From the NCBI GenBank assembly GCA_049840795.1, contig JASGJK010000026.1, positions 10,602 through 74,601 of the forward strand: 64,000 nucleotides of DNA, read 5' to 3'. This document shows, piece by piece, positions 36,160 through 46,227 of this stretch. The stretch comes from UPXZ01 sp049840795 (GTDB lineage Bacteria > Bacteroidota > Bacteroidia > Bacteroidales > Paludibacteraceae). Both the position numbers and the translations under genes were made by a program. The stretch's first letter is position 1. Each line of letters starts with the position of its first letter. The notes under the pieces are model-generated. The model made no database searches. It was not told the DNA's origin and saw nothing but the letters and a program-made list of their open reading frames with translations.

Positions 36160-37503
36160 ATGGAACATATTAAATTATCAATTGACAAAGCTTTTGGATT
36201 TGTATCGGCAGAAAAAGTGGCTGCTTACAAACCACAAGTAAACGCAGCCATCGCTGCATTGCATAACGGCACCGGCAAAGGAAGTGATTTCCTCGGATGG
36301 TTAGCTCTCCCCTCTTCTATTGACGAAGCTCATTTGCAAGATATTGAAAATACTGCTAAAATCCTCCGTGATAATTGCGAAGTAGTAGTTGTCATCGGAA
36401 TTGGTGGAAGTTATTTAGGCGCCAAAGCGGTAATTGATGCATTGTCAAACAGCTTTGACTGGTTACAAACCGAACGCAAATCGCCGGTAGTTCTTTACGC
36501 CGGACAAAACATAGGTGAAGATTATTTATACGAGCTTCAGGAGTTACTGAAAAATAAAAAATTCGGTATTATTTCTATTTCTAAATCAGGAACAACTACC
36601 GAACCGGCATTGGCATTCCGCTTGCTGAAAACGCAATTGGAAAACCAACAAGGAAAAGACGCAGCAAAACAACTCATTGTTTGCATTACCGACAAAGCTC
36701 GTGGGGCATTGCGCACGCTTGCCGTAAACGAAGGATTAAAAACATTCGTTATAGAAGATAATATCGGCGGACGTTTTTCAGTACTTTCGCCGGTAGGGCT
36801 GTTGCCGATAGCTGTAGCCGGACTCAACGTGCGCAAATTTGTAAAGGGTGCCGTAACAATGGAAGCGTTATGCGGCATAGAAACTCCTTTCGAAGAAAAT
36901 ATTGCTTCTCAATATGCCGCTGTACGTAACGAACTATATAAATCGGGCAAAAAAATTGAGATATTAGTCAACTTTCATCCGAAACTGCACTACGTTTCAG
37001 AATGGTGGAAACAACTTTACGGAGAAAGCGAAGGAAAAGACAATTTGGGAATTTTTCCTGCGGCAGTTGATTTCACTACCGATTTACACTCTATGGGACA
37101 ATGGATTCAGGATGGAGAACGTACTATTTTTGAAACAGTGATTTCGGTAAAAGAATCAAACCATACAGTTATTTTCCCAACATCGGAAGATAATCTGGAC
37201 GGATTAAATTTCCTTGCCGGAAAACGTGTGGATGAGGTAAATAAAATGGCTGAGCTTGGTACTATGCTTGCCCACATTGACGGCGGCGTTCCTAACTTGA
37301 AAATTGAGCTGCCAAAACTGAACGAATTTTACATCGGCGAATTGCTCTATTTCTTTGAAAAAGCATGTGGAATAAGCGGTTACGTTTTGGGCGTAAATCC
37401 ATTTGATCAACCGGGAGTGGAAGCATACAAGAAAAACATGTTTGCTTTACTCGAAAAGCCGGGGTACGAAGCTGAAACAAAAGCTATTAAAGCGCGTTTG
37501 TAA
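36160..37503 (+). CDS. pgi: glucose-6-phosphate isomerase
   Basis: A 447-residue enzyme of the short bacterial type. It interconverts glucose 6-phosphate and fructose 6-phosphate. VVVIGIGGSYLGAKAVIDAL, FGIISISKSGTTTEPALAFR and EDNIGGRFSVLSPVGLLPIA are the SIS phosphosugar-binding blocks. The catalytic Glu lies in LYGESEGKDNLGIFPAAVDF, and GVNPFDQPGVEAYKKNMFAL carries the C-terminal catalytic Lys. A strong terminator follows. Confidence 0.96.
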   Translation: MEHIKLSIDKAFGFVSAEKVAAYKPQVNAAIAALHNGTGKGSDFLGWLALPSSIDEAHLQDIENTAKILRDNCEVVVVIGIGGSYLGAKAVIDALSNSFDWLQTERKSPVVLYAGQNIGEDYLYELQELLKNKKFGIISISKSGTTTEPALAFRLLKTQLENQQGKDAAKQLIVCITDKARGALRTLAVNEGLKTFVIEDNIGGRFSVLSPVGLLPIAVAGLNVRKFVKGAVTMEALCGIETPFEENIASQYAAVRNELYKSGKKIEILVNFHPKLHYVSEWWKQLYGESEGKDNLGIFPAAVDFTTDLHSMGQWIQDGERTIFETVISVKESNHTVIFPTSEDNLDGLNFLAGKRVDEVNKMAELGTMLAHIDGGVPNLKIELPKLNEFYIGELLYFFEKACGISGYVLGVNPFDQPGVEAYKKNMFALLEKPGYEAETKAIKARL

Positions 37504-37538
37504 GATGCCCCACCCCTAAAAGGGGAGTAAGTTGTTTT

Positions 37539-37575
37539 CGGGTGTTGGTTTTGAACCAACATCCGATTTGTTTTT
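37539..37575 (+). terminator. rho-independent terminator after pgi
   Basis: CGGGTGTTGGTT (37539-37550) and AACCAACATCCG (37554-37565) form a 12-bp stem with a TTG loop and one G-T pair, followed by ATTTGTTTTT. A smaller CCCCTAAAAGGGG hairpin precedes it. Confidence 0.85.
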
Positions 37576-37671
37576 AGTTGGTTTGAATATTACACTTTGG
37601 TTATGTCGCCTTACTAAAATAAAAGTATATAAAGTGAAATATTCTTTCATCTATTGGACACCTACATATCG

Positions 37672-38219
37672 TTATTTGATATAATTTAGCAATTCGTCTT
37701 TAGATGACTGGAAAGCAAATGCATCTGTAACAAGGTAATAGTTATTTTTATCAGTACAATATTGGTAAGTATACTTGACAAAACCGAGTTTGCTATTTTC
37801 GAACGAGAATAACCCGGCTATTTGAATTATTTGTGCTGTACACATTCTGTTTTTAGATATAATTTGCTGCGCTTTATTCAGTTTACCTGCATCTGGCACA
37901 TCATTCTTAATCGAGTTTATGACAATATTAAACTCGTTGTTCGGCGTGCAAACTCGGTTTTCACCATTATAGTTGGTATTGCCTTGATGGTGGTTACCAT
38001 ATCCGTTATTATTACCATAGTTATTGTTGTTACCACCATTATAATTTCCATTGTTATAGTTGTCATTGTAATTTGACTTATAATCGTCCGGTACGGTTTA
38101 GAGGTTATATTTTTTCCCGCTTTTTCCCAATAACCGCTATAATTTCCCAATCCCGGATACAAATACGAACTATAATCATTGAAGTCATTTTGACTTTTAA
38201 CAAACAGTATAGTTGACAA
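37672..38219 (-). CDS. DUF4476 protein with Asn/Gly/Tyr-rich linker (frameshift)
   Basis: The C-terminal 95 residues match DUF4476: KLNKAQQIISKNRMCTAQII and LFSFENSKLGFVKYTYQYCT, then DKNNYYLVTDAFAFQSSKDE. Upstream in the same frame is a low-complexity stretch, DDYKSNYNDNYNNGNYNGGN...YGNNNGYGNHHQGNTNYNGEN. Near 38095 the frame must change to reach the N-terminal ORF (FVKSQNDFNDYSSYLYPGLG...GYWEKAGKN), whose hydrophobic start (STILFVKSQ) may be a signal peptide. No clean start codon is visible, so the 5' end is uncertain. Probably secreted; function unknown. Confidence 0.65.
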
Positions 38220-38628
38220 AACAATTTCGTGTATATAGCACTTATTATCAATGGATTTGTACTTTTACCATACTATCGCGACTAATGCTACTTTTTTTTA
38301 TTCCGTCGGGATGACAGCATAGTAAAACACTGACTATTAACGCATTTGTAAGTTCCAGACGAACAACAGATTTTGATTTAGTAAAAAAATATAGGCGGTC
38401 TCAATTCTGATTATAGACAGATGAAATATTTTAATCGAAATTTGAATTAAGTAAAGTTAATGTATTACTTTTGTGTTCGATTTCTGAGGGTTTTTCTTAC
38501 TCTGAAAAAATTAACCTATGTAAAATATATATAAGCCGAATATTTGACGTAAATAATGAAACTACTTTGTTTTATCAAAAATCCGCATTTCTTTATGTAT
38601 TTTTTGTTAACATAGTAAAAATATTAAA

Positions 38629-39474
38629 ATGATACTGATTGCAGAAAGTAGTTCTTCCGCGACTGAGTGGTGTCTCGTTGAAAACGATGTGATGATAGAA
38701 CACTATGTTACCGAAGGAATAAATCCATTTTTTCAAACGAGAAAAGACATTAGTCGACTTATTCGTCTGAATTTGCCGGAAGTTTTTTTCAAATCCAAAG
38801 TTACCGCTATTTATTATTATGGTGCGGGTTGTTTGACACCCGAGAAGAAAAACATCGTAAAAGCCTCTCTCGAAACACAAATTAAGGCTCGTACTCAAGT
38901 GGAGAGTGACGTTTTTGGAGCAGCTCGTGCTATGTTCCAGCATCAGAGCGGAATAGCCTGTATGTTAGATATTGATTCAAGCTCGTGTTTCTACAATGGT
39001 GAAAAAATAGAGAAAAGAGTTCGACCATTGGGATATATACTTGGAGATGAGGGAAGTAGCGCCGTACTTGGAAAATTATTTGTTGCTGACTGCCTAAAGA
39101 AATTAGCTCCCGAAATGATTATGAAATCGTTTTATGAGCGATATGGCATCACAGCCGACCGCATCATTGATATGATTTACACACAACCTTTTCCGAACAG
39201 ACGATTATCTGAGATGTCATTTTTCCTCAGCGAACATATTTATCATCCTTACGTCCATAATTTGGTGTATATGAACTTGAAGTCTTTTTTTACTCGTAAC
39301 GTTTTACAATTCGATCACACCAATTATCCTATACGCATTGCAGGAAGAGTTGCCAACACTTATTCTGAACTTATTATGCAAATTGCGGATGAAATGAGGC
39401 TGCGAATTGATATGATTGTCAAAAGTCCTATTCAAGGTTTGATTCAATACCATAGCGGAGGTACCCGTTTGTAG
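38629..39474 (+). CDS. BadF/BadG-type N-acetylglucosamine kinase-like protein with altered ATP loops
   Basis: 281 residues, the normal length for Bacteroidetes members of the ASKHA BadF/NAGK family. Conserved parts are GINPFFQTRKDI, YYYGAGCLTPEKKNIV, VESDVFGAARAMFQHQSGIA, PLGYILGDEGSSAVLGKLFV, TQPFPNRRLSEMSFFLSEHI and SPIQGLIQYHSGGTRL. Several phosphate-contact loops differ from what I recall of the family: AESSSSATEW for D/ESGSTKTxW, LDIDSSSCFYNG for LGTGSNSCxYDG, and RIAGRVANTY for the usual FxGSIAxxF. Those changes remove several glycines and the Thr-Lys, so activity is doubtful. Alone on its strand, convergent with GH95. Confidence 0.8.
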   Translation: MILIAESSSSATEWCLVENDVMIEHYVTEGINPFFQTRKDISRLIRLNLPEVFFKSKVTAIYYYGAGCLTPEKKNIVKASLETQIKARTQVESDVFGAARAMFQHQSGIACMLDIDSSSCFYNGEKIEKRVRPLGYILGDEGSSAVLGKLFVADCLKKLAPEMIMKSFYERYGITADRIIDMIYTQPFPNRRLSEMSFFLSEHIYHPYVHNLVYMNLKSFFTRNVLQFDHTNYPIRIAGRVANTYSELIMQIADEMRLRIDMIVKSPIQGLIQYHSGGTRL

Positions 39475-39523
39475 GTTAAACCGGAGCTACACTCCTTTTT
39501 ATGGCACTTTGAAACCGGTATCC

Positions 39524-39650
39524 CGAAAGGCGGCGGGCTTTCAAAAAAAGCATATCGTGCAAATATTAAAAGCCCGCCTGCAAATTTAAAAAGGCGGCGG
39601 GCTTTTACTCAAAAGGTGGCGGGCTTTTCCCTAAAAGGCGGCGGGCTTTT
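39524..39650. repeat. GC-rich repeat cluster (AAAGGCGGCGGGCTTT units)
   Basis: Four direct copies of a 16-18-bp unit, AAAGGCGGCGGGCTTT (one with GGTGGCGGG), start near 39526, 39590, 39611 and 39633. An inverted piece, AAAAGCCCGCC (39568-39578), pairs with its neighbour to make an 11-bp stem with a T run. The cluster lies between convergent genes and can end transcription both ways. The rest of 39651-39869 shows nothing. Confidence 0.7.
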
Positions 39651-39869
39651 GAATAAAGCGCCGGCAGGGCTTAAAATCACGGAAACTATCTCCTTTGTTT
39701 ACGTTGGAAAACATTTGTAGTTAGCCATCTCTTAACGATATAAAACTAAAATACAAATAACGTTCTATTTTTTTAAATATTTAAGAAATAAGTGTCTCTG
39801 TAAAGAGAGTCTGTTTAGAATAACACTACTTTAGACTATTGTAGTGCATACTTACAAAGAGCGAGCAAA

Positions 39870-42311
39870 TCAATTAAAAATTCTATATCTTCCTCCTCTT
39901 CGTGTCGAAAATTGTATTCTATCTTTGTCCAGCACAGTAAGATATATCAAATTATTTTTGTTATCTCTGACGATAAAACTGCCAATATTCTCACAAAACA
40001 CTTCACATATTCCACCGGAGAGCGACTTAACCATAATGTTTTTTTTTACGCCGCATTTAGACCAATTAATATCTACTTCAAAATTACCGACCGCTTTTAA
40101 ACCACTGATATGCCCTGCTTGCCAGGTGGCAGGTAATGCCGGAAGTATCTGCAAAACACCCGTATAACTTTGTAGCAGCATCTCGGCAATGCCGGCACAA
40201 GCTCCAAAATTTCCGTCTATTTGAAACGGTGCGTGAGAATCCAATAAATTTTGATAAATACCACCATCGTATTGATTTACGCTCTTTGTTTTAGATAGTC
40301 GTAGCGCTCGCTGCAGTATGCTTTGAGCATGATGACCATCTAATGCCCTTGCCCAAAGGTTTATTTTCCAACCCATAGACCATCCGGTACTTATATCGCC
40401 TCGCTGTATAAGTGATTTTTTTGCTGCATTAAAAATAGCTGTATCTTTTAAGAATGATATTTGATTACCGGGATACATCCCAACCAAATGTGATAAATGT
40501 CTGTGATGCGGTGCGCCGACGGAATTAGGTGAGTATTTCCATTCGCGTAATTCACCCGTTTCTTCTTCAATGGCTGTCCCTTTATCCAGATGATCAAACT
40601 TATCTTTTAAGTTGGCATAAAAAGTAGCATCAACAGAATTTTCACCCAGCAGTTCAATAGCTTGTAGCGTATTATTGAATAAATCCCAAACCAACTGCTG
40701 AGAATGAGCTGTAGCATTTTCAGCTTCCGGTCCATGCTCGGGCAAATATTCGTTCGGACATTCATACATACCGTCGTCGGCTTTCACTAAACGCTCCATC
40801 CAAAAATCACAACAAGATTTCATCACCGGAAATGCCTTTTCTCTCAGAAACGGAAGATCAAGCGTATAGCGATAGTGTTGCCACAGGTGCATACAATACC
40901 AAGCATTGGCAATCACATAATTATGCATAAAGTCGCCGTGATATCCAAAGATATTATTCTCTGTAAAAATTGTCCAACCTTTACTTTGACCTGAATTGAG
41001 GGCATTCTTTTGCCATTGCGGATGTATCATTGCTTCGTTAAAAATATAGTCTAAAAATGTAGAATGAAGCTCAGATAAATTGGTGTTCTCTATCGCCCAA
41101 TAATTCATTTGCACATTAATGTTGCTGTGTATATCCGAGCACCAAGGAGGATTATTGGAGTTATTCCATATACCCTGCAAATTGGAAGGAAGCGAAATGC
41201 CACGTGCGCTACTAATCATCAAATAGCGGCCATAGTGAAAATAAAGAACCTCCAAAAATAAATGTTTGTTTTCAGGACGAACGGCATCAGAGTCATTTTG
41301 GGAATTGAGCTTACGAGCGTACTCATCGATAAGTTCATCGGTAGGTAGTTCGTTGGTTGTTTCGTCAATATCAAATGCCATACGTTGATACAAATGCTTG
41401 TAATCGGTGATATGTTTTTGCCTCAAAGAGCGATACGATTGTGCTACGGCATCTGTAACGGTATTATTTACACGTTTTTGCAACAATATTTCGGGGAAAG
41501 TATATGTAGGGCTTGTAGGTAAAAAATTCGTATTTCCTCTCAAAATAACCGTCACCTCATTTGCATTCTCAATTTTTATACCTTTCTCCGAATAAGACAG
41601 CGAGCCGCCAAGATTCTTGACGGATATCTTGGCGTAATAATGTAACAAGTCTAATTTTCCACTGAAAGAACCGATTGTTTCAAACTTGATTTTATTTTTA
41701 GCGGTAGAATTTATTGATTGTTCATACATTGTATGCTCATTATGTGCTCCGTCTAAAGTTAGCCGGATATTGATTCTACCTGACTTAGATGCTTTATAAT
41801 GAATCACCAAAACACTATCGGGATAAGAGGCAAAATACTCGCGAGTATATACAACATTTTTCACCTTAAAACTAACTTTTGCTACTGCATTTTCCAAATC
41901 AAGCTCGCGACGATAGTCGGTAACTGACCGAATGTCTGTGCTCTCGATATTTACACTCCCGAAATTCTGATACGAGCCATAGATTGAAGCGCTTCCCGTC
42001 CATAGTGTTTTATCGTTAAACTGCACTTCATCTTTGCAAACACCGCCAAAAATCATACCGCCAAACTGTCCGTTGCCAATGGGTAAAGCCTGCTTCATCC
42101 AATCTTTGGCAGGTTGTTTATACCAAAGACTGAATCTGCTTTTCGGTGGTAAAGCGTTGCCCGACAATTCGGGTTCAGATACTGTGTTTTGAGCCGAAGC
42201 CACATACAACACCGCATTTGCAAAGAACACTAAAAACAACAATATTGTACGTTTCACACGTTTATTATCAATGCTTTGATGGTTCTTGTAAATAATTTGT
42301 AGTTTAAGCAT
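39870..42311 (-). CDS. secreted glycoside hydrolase family 95 (alpha-L-fucosidase type)
   Basis: An 813-residue enzyme. The nominal start gives a hydrophobic signal (RTILLFLVFFANAVLYVASA) ending in AQ at residues 40-41; the true start may be a later codon. The N-terminal beta domain has KDWMKQALPIGNGQFGGMIF and VQFNDKTLWTG. The catalytic (alpha/alpha)6 barrel has PSNLQGIWNNSNNPPWCSDI and HSNINVQMNYWAIENTNLSE (Asn pair of GH95), YECPNEYLPEHGPEAENATA (probable general acid), NSVGAPHHRHLSHLVGMYPG and SHAPFQIDGNFGACAGIAEM (catalytic Asp region). Related GH95 enzymes include galactosidases, so the sugar is not certain. It starts 31 bp downstream of the GH3 gene. Confidence 0.9.
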   Translation of the reverse strand: MLKLQIIYKNHQSIDNKRVKRTILLFLVFFANAVLYVASAQNTVSEPELSGNALPPKSRFSLWYKQPAKDWMKQALPIGNGQFGGMIFGGVCKDEVQFNDKTLWTGSASIYGSYQNFGSVNIESTDIRSVTDYRRELDLENAVAKVSFKVKNVVYTREYFASYPDSVLVIHYKASKSGRINIRLTLDGAHNEHTMYEQSINSTAKNKIKFETIGSFSGKLDLLHYYAKISVKNLGGSLSYSEKGIKIENANEVTVILRGNTNFLPTSPTYTFPEILLQKRVNNTVTDAVAQSYRSLRQKHITDYKHLYQRMAFDIDETTNELPTDELIDEYARKLNSQNDSDAVRPENKHLFLEVLYFHYGRYLMISSARGISLPSNLQGIWNNSNNPPWCSDIHSNINVQMNYWAIENTNLSELHSTFLDYIFNEAMIHPQWQKNALNSGQSKGWTIFTENNIFGYHGDFMHNYVIANAWYCMHLWQHYRYTLDLPFLREKAFPVMKSCCDFWMERLVKADDGMYECPNEYLPEHGPEAENATAHSQQLVWDLFNNTLQAIELLGENSVDATFYANLKDKFDHLDKGTAIEEETGELREWKYSPNSVGAPHHRHLSHLVGMYPGNQISFLKDTAIFNAAKKSLIQRGDISTGWSMGWKINLWARALDGHHAQSILQRALRLSKTKSVNQYDGGIYQNLLDSHAPFQIDGNFGACAGIAEMLLQSYTGVLQILPALPATWQAGHISGLKAVGNFEVDINWSKCGVKKNIMVKSLSGGICEVFCENIGSFIVRDNKNNLIYLTVLDKDRIQFSTRRGGRYRIFN

Positions 42312-42342
42312 CCGTTTTAATTACTCGTTTCGCATTAAGATT

Positions 42343-44574
42343 TTATTTGACAAGCTGAAAGCTATCCCTTAAACGAATATCAGCCGAAGAAGCGCCAATC
42401 ATTACATCAAAATCTCCCGGTTCAGCTATCCAACGGAGATTTGCATCAAAAAATGATATTTTTTCCTTGTCAATGATAAACCTGACCGTTTTTGTTTCTC
42501 CGCCGGCAAGTTTAATTTTCTTAAAATCCTTTAATTCTTTTACCGGTCGTACAATAGAGCCTACGCGGTCTCTGATGTACAGTTGCACAATTTCTTCACC
42601 GGCATAATTTCCGGTATTGGTCACATTCAGCGATACTTCAATACTGCCGGCATCAGTCATTTTCTTTTTATTTAAGTTTAAATTACTGTATTTGAATGTA
42701 GTATAGCTCAATCCGTAACCAAATTCGTATTTTGGATAAATTGATTCATCAATGTATGCCGATCTGTAGAATCGATCCTGATCATTTTGTGCAGGGCGTC
42801 CGGTATTGAAATTATTATAGTAGATCGGAATCTGACCAACATTGCGCGGGAAAGTCATAACTAATTTAGCTGAGGGATTATAATCACCAAATACCACATC
42901 GGCTATGGCATTTCCGGCTTCGCTACCGAGCCACCAAGTGTATAAAATTGCGGGGGCATTATCGGCAGTATAATTAAAAACCAACGGACGTCCGGCATTA
43001 ATTAAAACAACGACGGGTTTTCCAGTCTTTAACAAATCCTTCAATAATTCTTCCTGTACTCCGGGAATGCTAATATCGGCTCGGCTTTTGGCTTCGCCAC
43101 TCATATCGCGCCGTTCGCCAATACTTAAAATCACAACATCTGCTTGCTTCGCAACATTTATCGCTTCTTCAAATCCGGTTTTGTCATTTCCTTCTATCTC
43201 ACAACCTTTGGCATAAAGTAACTGAGAAGTTTTACCCACTTTATTCACAAAACCGTTCCATTGAGACACTATAAAAGTGGAATCTATCCCGGGAATTTCT
43301 ACATCCCAGAAACCTTTGTTTTGTTTATAAGGTTTTAGTAATGGACCAATTAATGCTATGGTTTTAGTACTCTTAGATAGTGGAAGAAGGTGATTTTCAT
43401 TTTTTAATAAAACAATTGATTTTGCTGCTACTTCGCGGGCTATTTTTGCATGTTCAGGATTATTTAATGCTTGTTGCTCTTTCTCCGGAGTACAGTATTT
43501 ATATGGATCATCAAATAATCCCAATTCAAATTTTTTCTTTAAAATTCGACCGACAGCCTCATCTATCAATCGGGCATCCAATTTTTTGTCCAACACCAAT
43601 TGCTTCAAATTATTTTTATAGCTCCGGCTTTCCATATCCATATCGCTTCCTGCGGTTATGGCTACCAATGCCGCCTCGTAGCTATCTTTTACGTAACCGT
43701 GGTTTATTATTTCGCCAATCGAACCCCAGTCGCTCACAACAAACCCTTTAAAATTCCATTTTCCCTTCAAAATATCCCGTTGAATATATTTGCTGGCAGT
43801 AGCCGGAACACCGTTTATATCGTTAAAAGAATTCATAAATGTTGCCACGCCTGCATCTACGGCTGCTTTGAAAGGCGGTAAATAAATATTCCATAATTGC
43901 TGATTACTCATATCCACCGAGTTATAATCTCTACCACCCACAGCGGCTCCGTAAGCAACAAAATGTTTTGCACACGCCATTATAGAATTTTCACCACCTA
44001 TTTTTTCACCCTGAAACCCTTTTACACGCGCATACGCAATGTTAGAACCTAAGTAAGTATCTTCACCGGCTCCTTCCATCACCCGCCCCCAACGAGGGTC
44101 ACGAGCAATATCTACCATCGGAGCAAACGTCCAATGAATACCACTGGCGCAGGCTTCTACGGCAGCAATATGCGCAGCTTTCTCTATTGCGTCCATATCC
44201 CAACTACAAGATTCCGCCAATGGTATAGGAAATGTAGTTTTGTAACCGTGAATAACATCTTGCCCAAACAACAAGGGAATCTTGAGGCGGGACTGCATCG
44301 CTATTTTTTGCCAACTGCGCGTTCGATCGGCGCCTACACAATTAAGCAAAGAGCCAACCTGTCCGTTTTTAACTTGCTCTGCTTTTTCGTTATCAATCGT
44401 TACGGGACCGGTGGCTAAATTGTCATCGTTGTATTGATTGAGCTGTCCGATTTTTTCGTCGAGGGTCATTCGTTGCAATAAGGCGGCAACTTTCCGGTCA
44501 ATATTATTTGATTGAGAAAACACAGACAAGCTACTGATAAACAGCACAGTAATATTTAAACAGAATCGTTGCAT
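42343..44574 (-). CDS. secreted glycoside hydrolase family 3 (BglX-like beta-glucosidase)
   Basis: About 743 residues from MQRFCLNITVLFISSLSVFS (44574), a signal peptide; the ORF opens 16 codons earlier. Domain 1 (TIM barrel): LLQRMTLDEKIGQLNQYN, KIPLLFGQDVIHGYKTTFPI, ARDPRWGRVMEGAGEDTYLG, CAKHFVAYGAAVGGRD and KGFVVSDWGS (catalytic Asp nucleophile in SDW). Domain 2: NLLPLSKSTKTIALIGPL and QADVVILSIGERRDMSGEA. The C-terminal fibronectin-III-like domain contains EEIVQLYIRDRVGSIVRPVK. Periplasmic beta-glucosidase or xylosidase activity is expected. It probably forms an operon with the GH95 gene. Confidence 0.93.
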   Translation of the reverse strand: MQRFCLNITVLFISSLSVFSQSNNIDRKVAALLQRMTLDEKIGQLNQYNDDNLATGPVTIDNEKAEQVKNGQVGSLLNCVGADRTRSWQKIAMQSRLKIPLLFGQDVIHGYKTTFPIPLAESCSWDMDAIEKAAHIAAVEACASGIHWTFAPMVDIARDPRWGRVMEGAGEDTYLGSNIAYARVKGFQGEKIGGENSIMACAKHFVAYGAAVGGRDYNSVDMSNQQLWNIYLPPFKAAVDAGVATFMNSFNDINGVPATASKYIQRDILKGKWNFKGFVVSDWGSIGEIINHGYVKDSYEAALVAITAGSDMDMESRSYKNNLKQLVLDKKLDARLIDEAVGRILKKKFELGLFDDPYKYCTPEKEQQALNNPEHAKIAREVAAKSIVLLKNENHLLPLSKSTKTIALIGPLLKPYKQNKGFWDVEIPGIDSTFIVSQWNGFVNKVGKTSQLLYAKGCEIEGNDKTGFEEAINVAKQADVVILSIGERRDMSGEAKSRADISIPGVQEELLKDLLKTGKPVVVLINAGRPLVFNYTADNAPAILYTWWLGSEAGNAIADVVFGDYNPSAKLVMTFPRNVGQIPIYYNNFNTGRPAQNDQDRFYRSAYIDESIYPKYEFGYGLSYTTFKYSNLNLNKKKMTDAGSIEVSLNVTNTGNYAGEEIVQLYIRDRVGSIVRPVKELKDFKKIKLAGGETKTVRFIIDKEKISFFDANLRWIAEPGDFDVMIGASSADIRLRDSFQLVK

Positions 44575-44676
44575 GGGTATAAATTTATAATTATTTTTAT
44601 CATAAATACAACAAAAAAACAATCGTAGAAATTGGTTTTAAAAAAACGACCGAATCGGGCTTTTTCGACAATGGTT

Positions 44677-45709
44677 TTAACTGATAAATCCTCCTCCCAA
44701 CACTTTTTCGCCAAGGTACAAAACAGCGCTTTGACCGGGAGCGATGGATTCGAGCGGTTCTTTAAGTTCTATTTTCAGATGTACATCATCCAATATGGTA
44801 ATACGACACGGTGTATTTTGCTTACGGTAACGAATACGCACCGTAACATGCACATCGTCCGTAAAAATAGCGGGACTAACGATACGATAATTTTGCACGA
44901 TAAATGAAATTTTATACATATTTTTCAGTGGTGCAAGAACAACTTCGTTGCTATAAGCCCGTATTTCCTTTACAAACATCGCCCGATTCAGTTGCAGTCC
45001 GAATCCGCGTCGTTGCCCTACTGTAAAAAAGGGATAACCGTGGTGACTTCCTAAAATCGTCCCCTCTTCATCTATAAAATTACCTTGTCTGAAATATTTT
45101 TCGGGATACTTCACCTGCGATGCCAAAAACGGGCGATAATCACCGTTGCAGAAACAAGCCCCCATACTTTCTTTTTTTTTCTTTTAATGCCATAAAATCG
45201 TGCTTTGCAGCTTCTGACTTTATTTCTGATTTCAAATAATCGCCCAACGGAAAAACGATATTTTTGAGCTGTTCCTGTCGAAGTCCCCAAAGAAAAAAAG
45301 ATTGATCTTTCTCTTTATCCTTCCCTTCCGAAATAAAATAACGACCATTTTCTTCGACAATTTTTACGTAATGTCCCATAGCTACTTTTAGGCATCCGTA
45401 CTGTTCTGCTTGTTCAAAAATCAATCTCCATTTCAGCTCATTATTACATTGGGCGCAAGGGAAAGGAGTACGTCCCGCCAAATATTCCGATGTAAAATAA
45501 CGAATTACCTTTTCCTGAAACAGTTCCCTGGCATCTAAAACGACATGCTGTATTTTCAACTTTTCGGCAATTCGCACAGCATCTTGCAATGGTTGATCAT
45601 TTTCCAAAAAACGAAATGAAATTCCAATGACCTCATAACCTTGCTGTTGTAAAATCAAAGCCGACATTGAACTATCGATACCACCGCTCATCCCGAGAAG
45701 AATTTTCAT
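44677..45709 (-). CDS. mnmA: tRNA-specific 2-thiouridylase MnmA (one frameshift)
   Basis: Thiolates U34 of Lys, Glu and Gln tRNAs. The N-terminal frame starts MKILLGMSGGIDSSMSALIL (PP-loop SGGxDSS) at 45709 and contains RTPFPCAQCNNELKW (first catalytic Cys) and VAMGHYVKIV. A run of eight Ts (As on the coding strand) near 45168-45175 shifts the frame at MALKEKK, and coding resumes as SMGACFCNGDYRPFLASQVK (second Cys in GACF) to HHGYPFFTVGQRRGFGLQLN and PLESIAPGQSAVLYLGEKVL. Together they give about 345 residues, normal length for the clade. I favour a sequence error. Confidence 0.92.
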
Positions 45710-45757
45710 AATCGGCAATAAATTACAAATAATGGATTTGTCTCAAATTCTCATAAA

Positions 45758-46120
45758 TTAAAACGGAAGGTCGTCACCTGTAGTTGGGTTTTCGATTTCA
45801 AACGGATTAGCGTCGCTGCCCGAAATCGGCTCCGGGGCTATGGGAGTTGCATTTACGGCATTTTTTTCTACTTTCCATGCACGAATTGTATTATACCATC
45901 GTCCGTTATATTCACGACTTTCTATATCGAAACTTACTTCGACCACATCTCCTACCGCTAACGGATATTTATCTATTTTATCTCCAAAGATATTGAAACA
46001 CACTTTTTTAGGATATTGTTCCTGTGTTTCCAGCACATAATCCTGTGAACGCCAAATCCCGTTTTTCCCCTGTCCGCTTGTTTGTGGCAATACGGCAATA
46101 ATTTTTCCTGAAATTTCCAT
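45758..46120 (-). CDS. DUF3127 OB-fold protein
   Basis: 120 residues. MEISGKIIAVLPQTSGQGKN and WRSQDYVLETQEQYPKKVCF, then VGDVVEVSFDIESREYNGRW and YNTIRAWKVEK, are typical of DUF3127, an OB-fold family in Bacteroidetes thought to be SSB-like. The C-terminal tail, NPFEIENPTTGDDLPF, ends in an acidic-hydrophobic DDLPF tip as in single-strand-binding proteins, where such tips recruit partners. A TATCTTTG box lies about 100 bp upstream (46220-46227, minus strand). Confidence 0.9.
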   Translation of the reverse strand: MEISGKIIAVLPQTSGQGKNGIWRSQDYVLETQEQYPKKVCFNIFGDKIDKYPLAVGDVVEVSFDIESREYNGRWYNTIRAWKVEKNAVNATPIAPEPISGSDANPFEIENPTTGDDLPF

Positions 46121-46219
46121 TTTTGTCTATATTAAAATATTATGTTTTATTTAAATTCTGACATAAAAACGTATCTGAACTATGCCCGTTTTGGTATCTG
46201 AATTTTGATTTTAAGAGTG

Positions 46220-46227
46220 CAAAGATA
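46220..46227 (-). promoter_or_regulatory. -7 promoter element upstream of the DUF3127 gene
   Basis: TATCTTTG followed by CA on the minus strand, a perfect -7 box. The -33 region is weak (TTTTTTAAG). The leader to the DUF3127 start would be about 95 bases. Confidence 0.45.

Noticed and set aside
37822..38076. Val/Ile-rich 84-residue plus-strand ORF
   Set aside because: It is the reverse of the Asn/Gly/Tyr-rich linker of the DUF4476 gene, a low-complexity artefact.
39524..39650. CRISPR or coding tandem repeat
   Set aside because: Spacing is irregular, the unit is half of a terminator stem, and no frame is sensibly coding.
39870..44574. Polysaccharide utilisation locus
   Set aside because: GH95 and GH3 are paired, but no SusC/SusD pair, hybrid two-component system or ECF sigma/anti-sigma pair is in the window.
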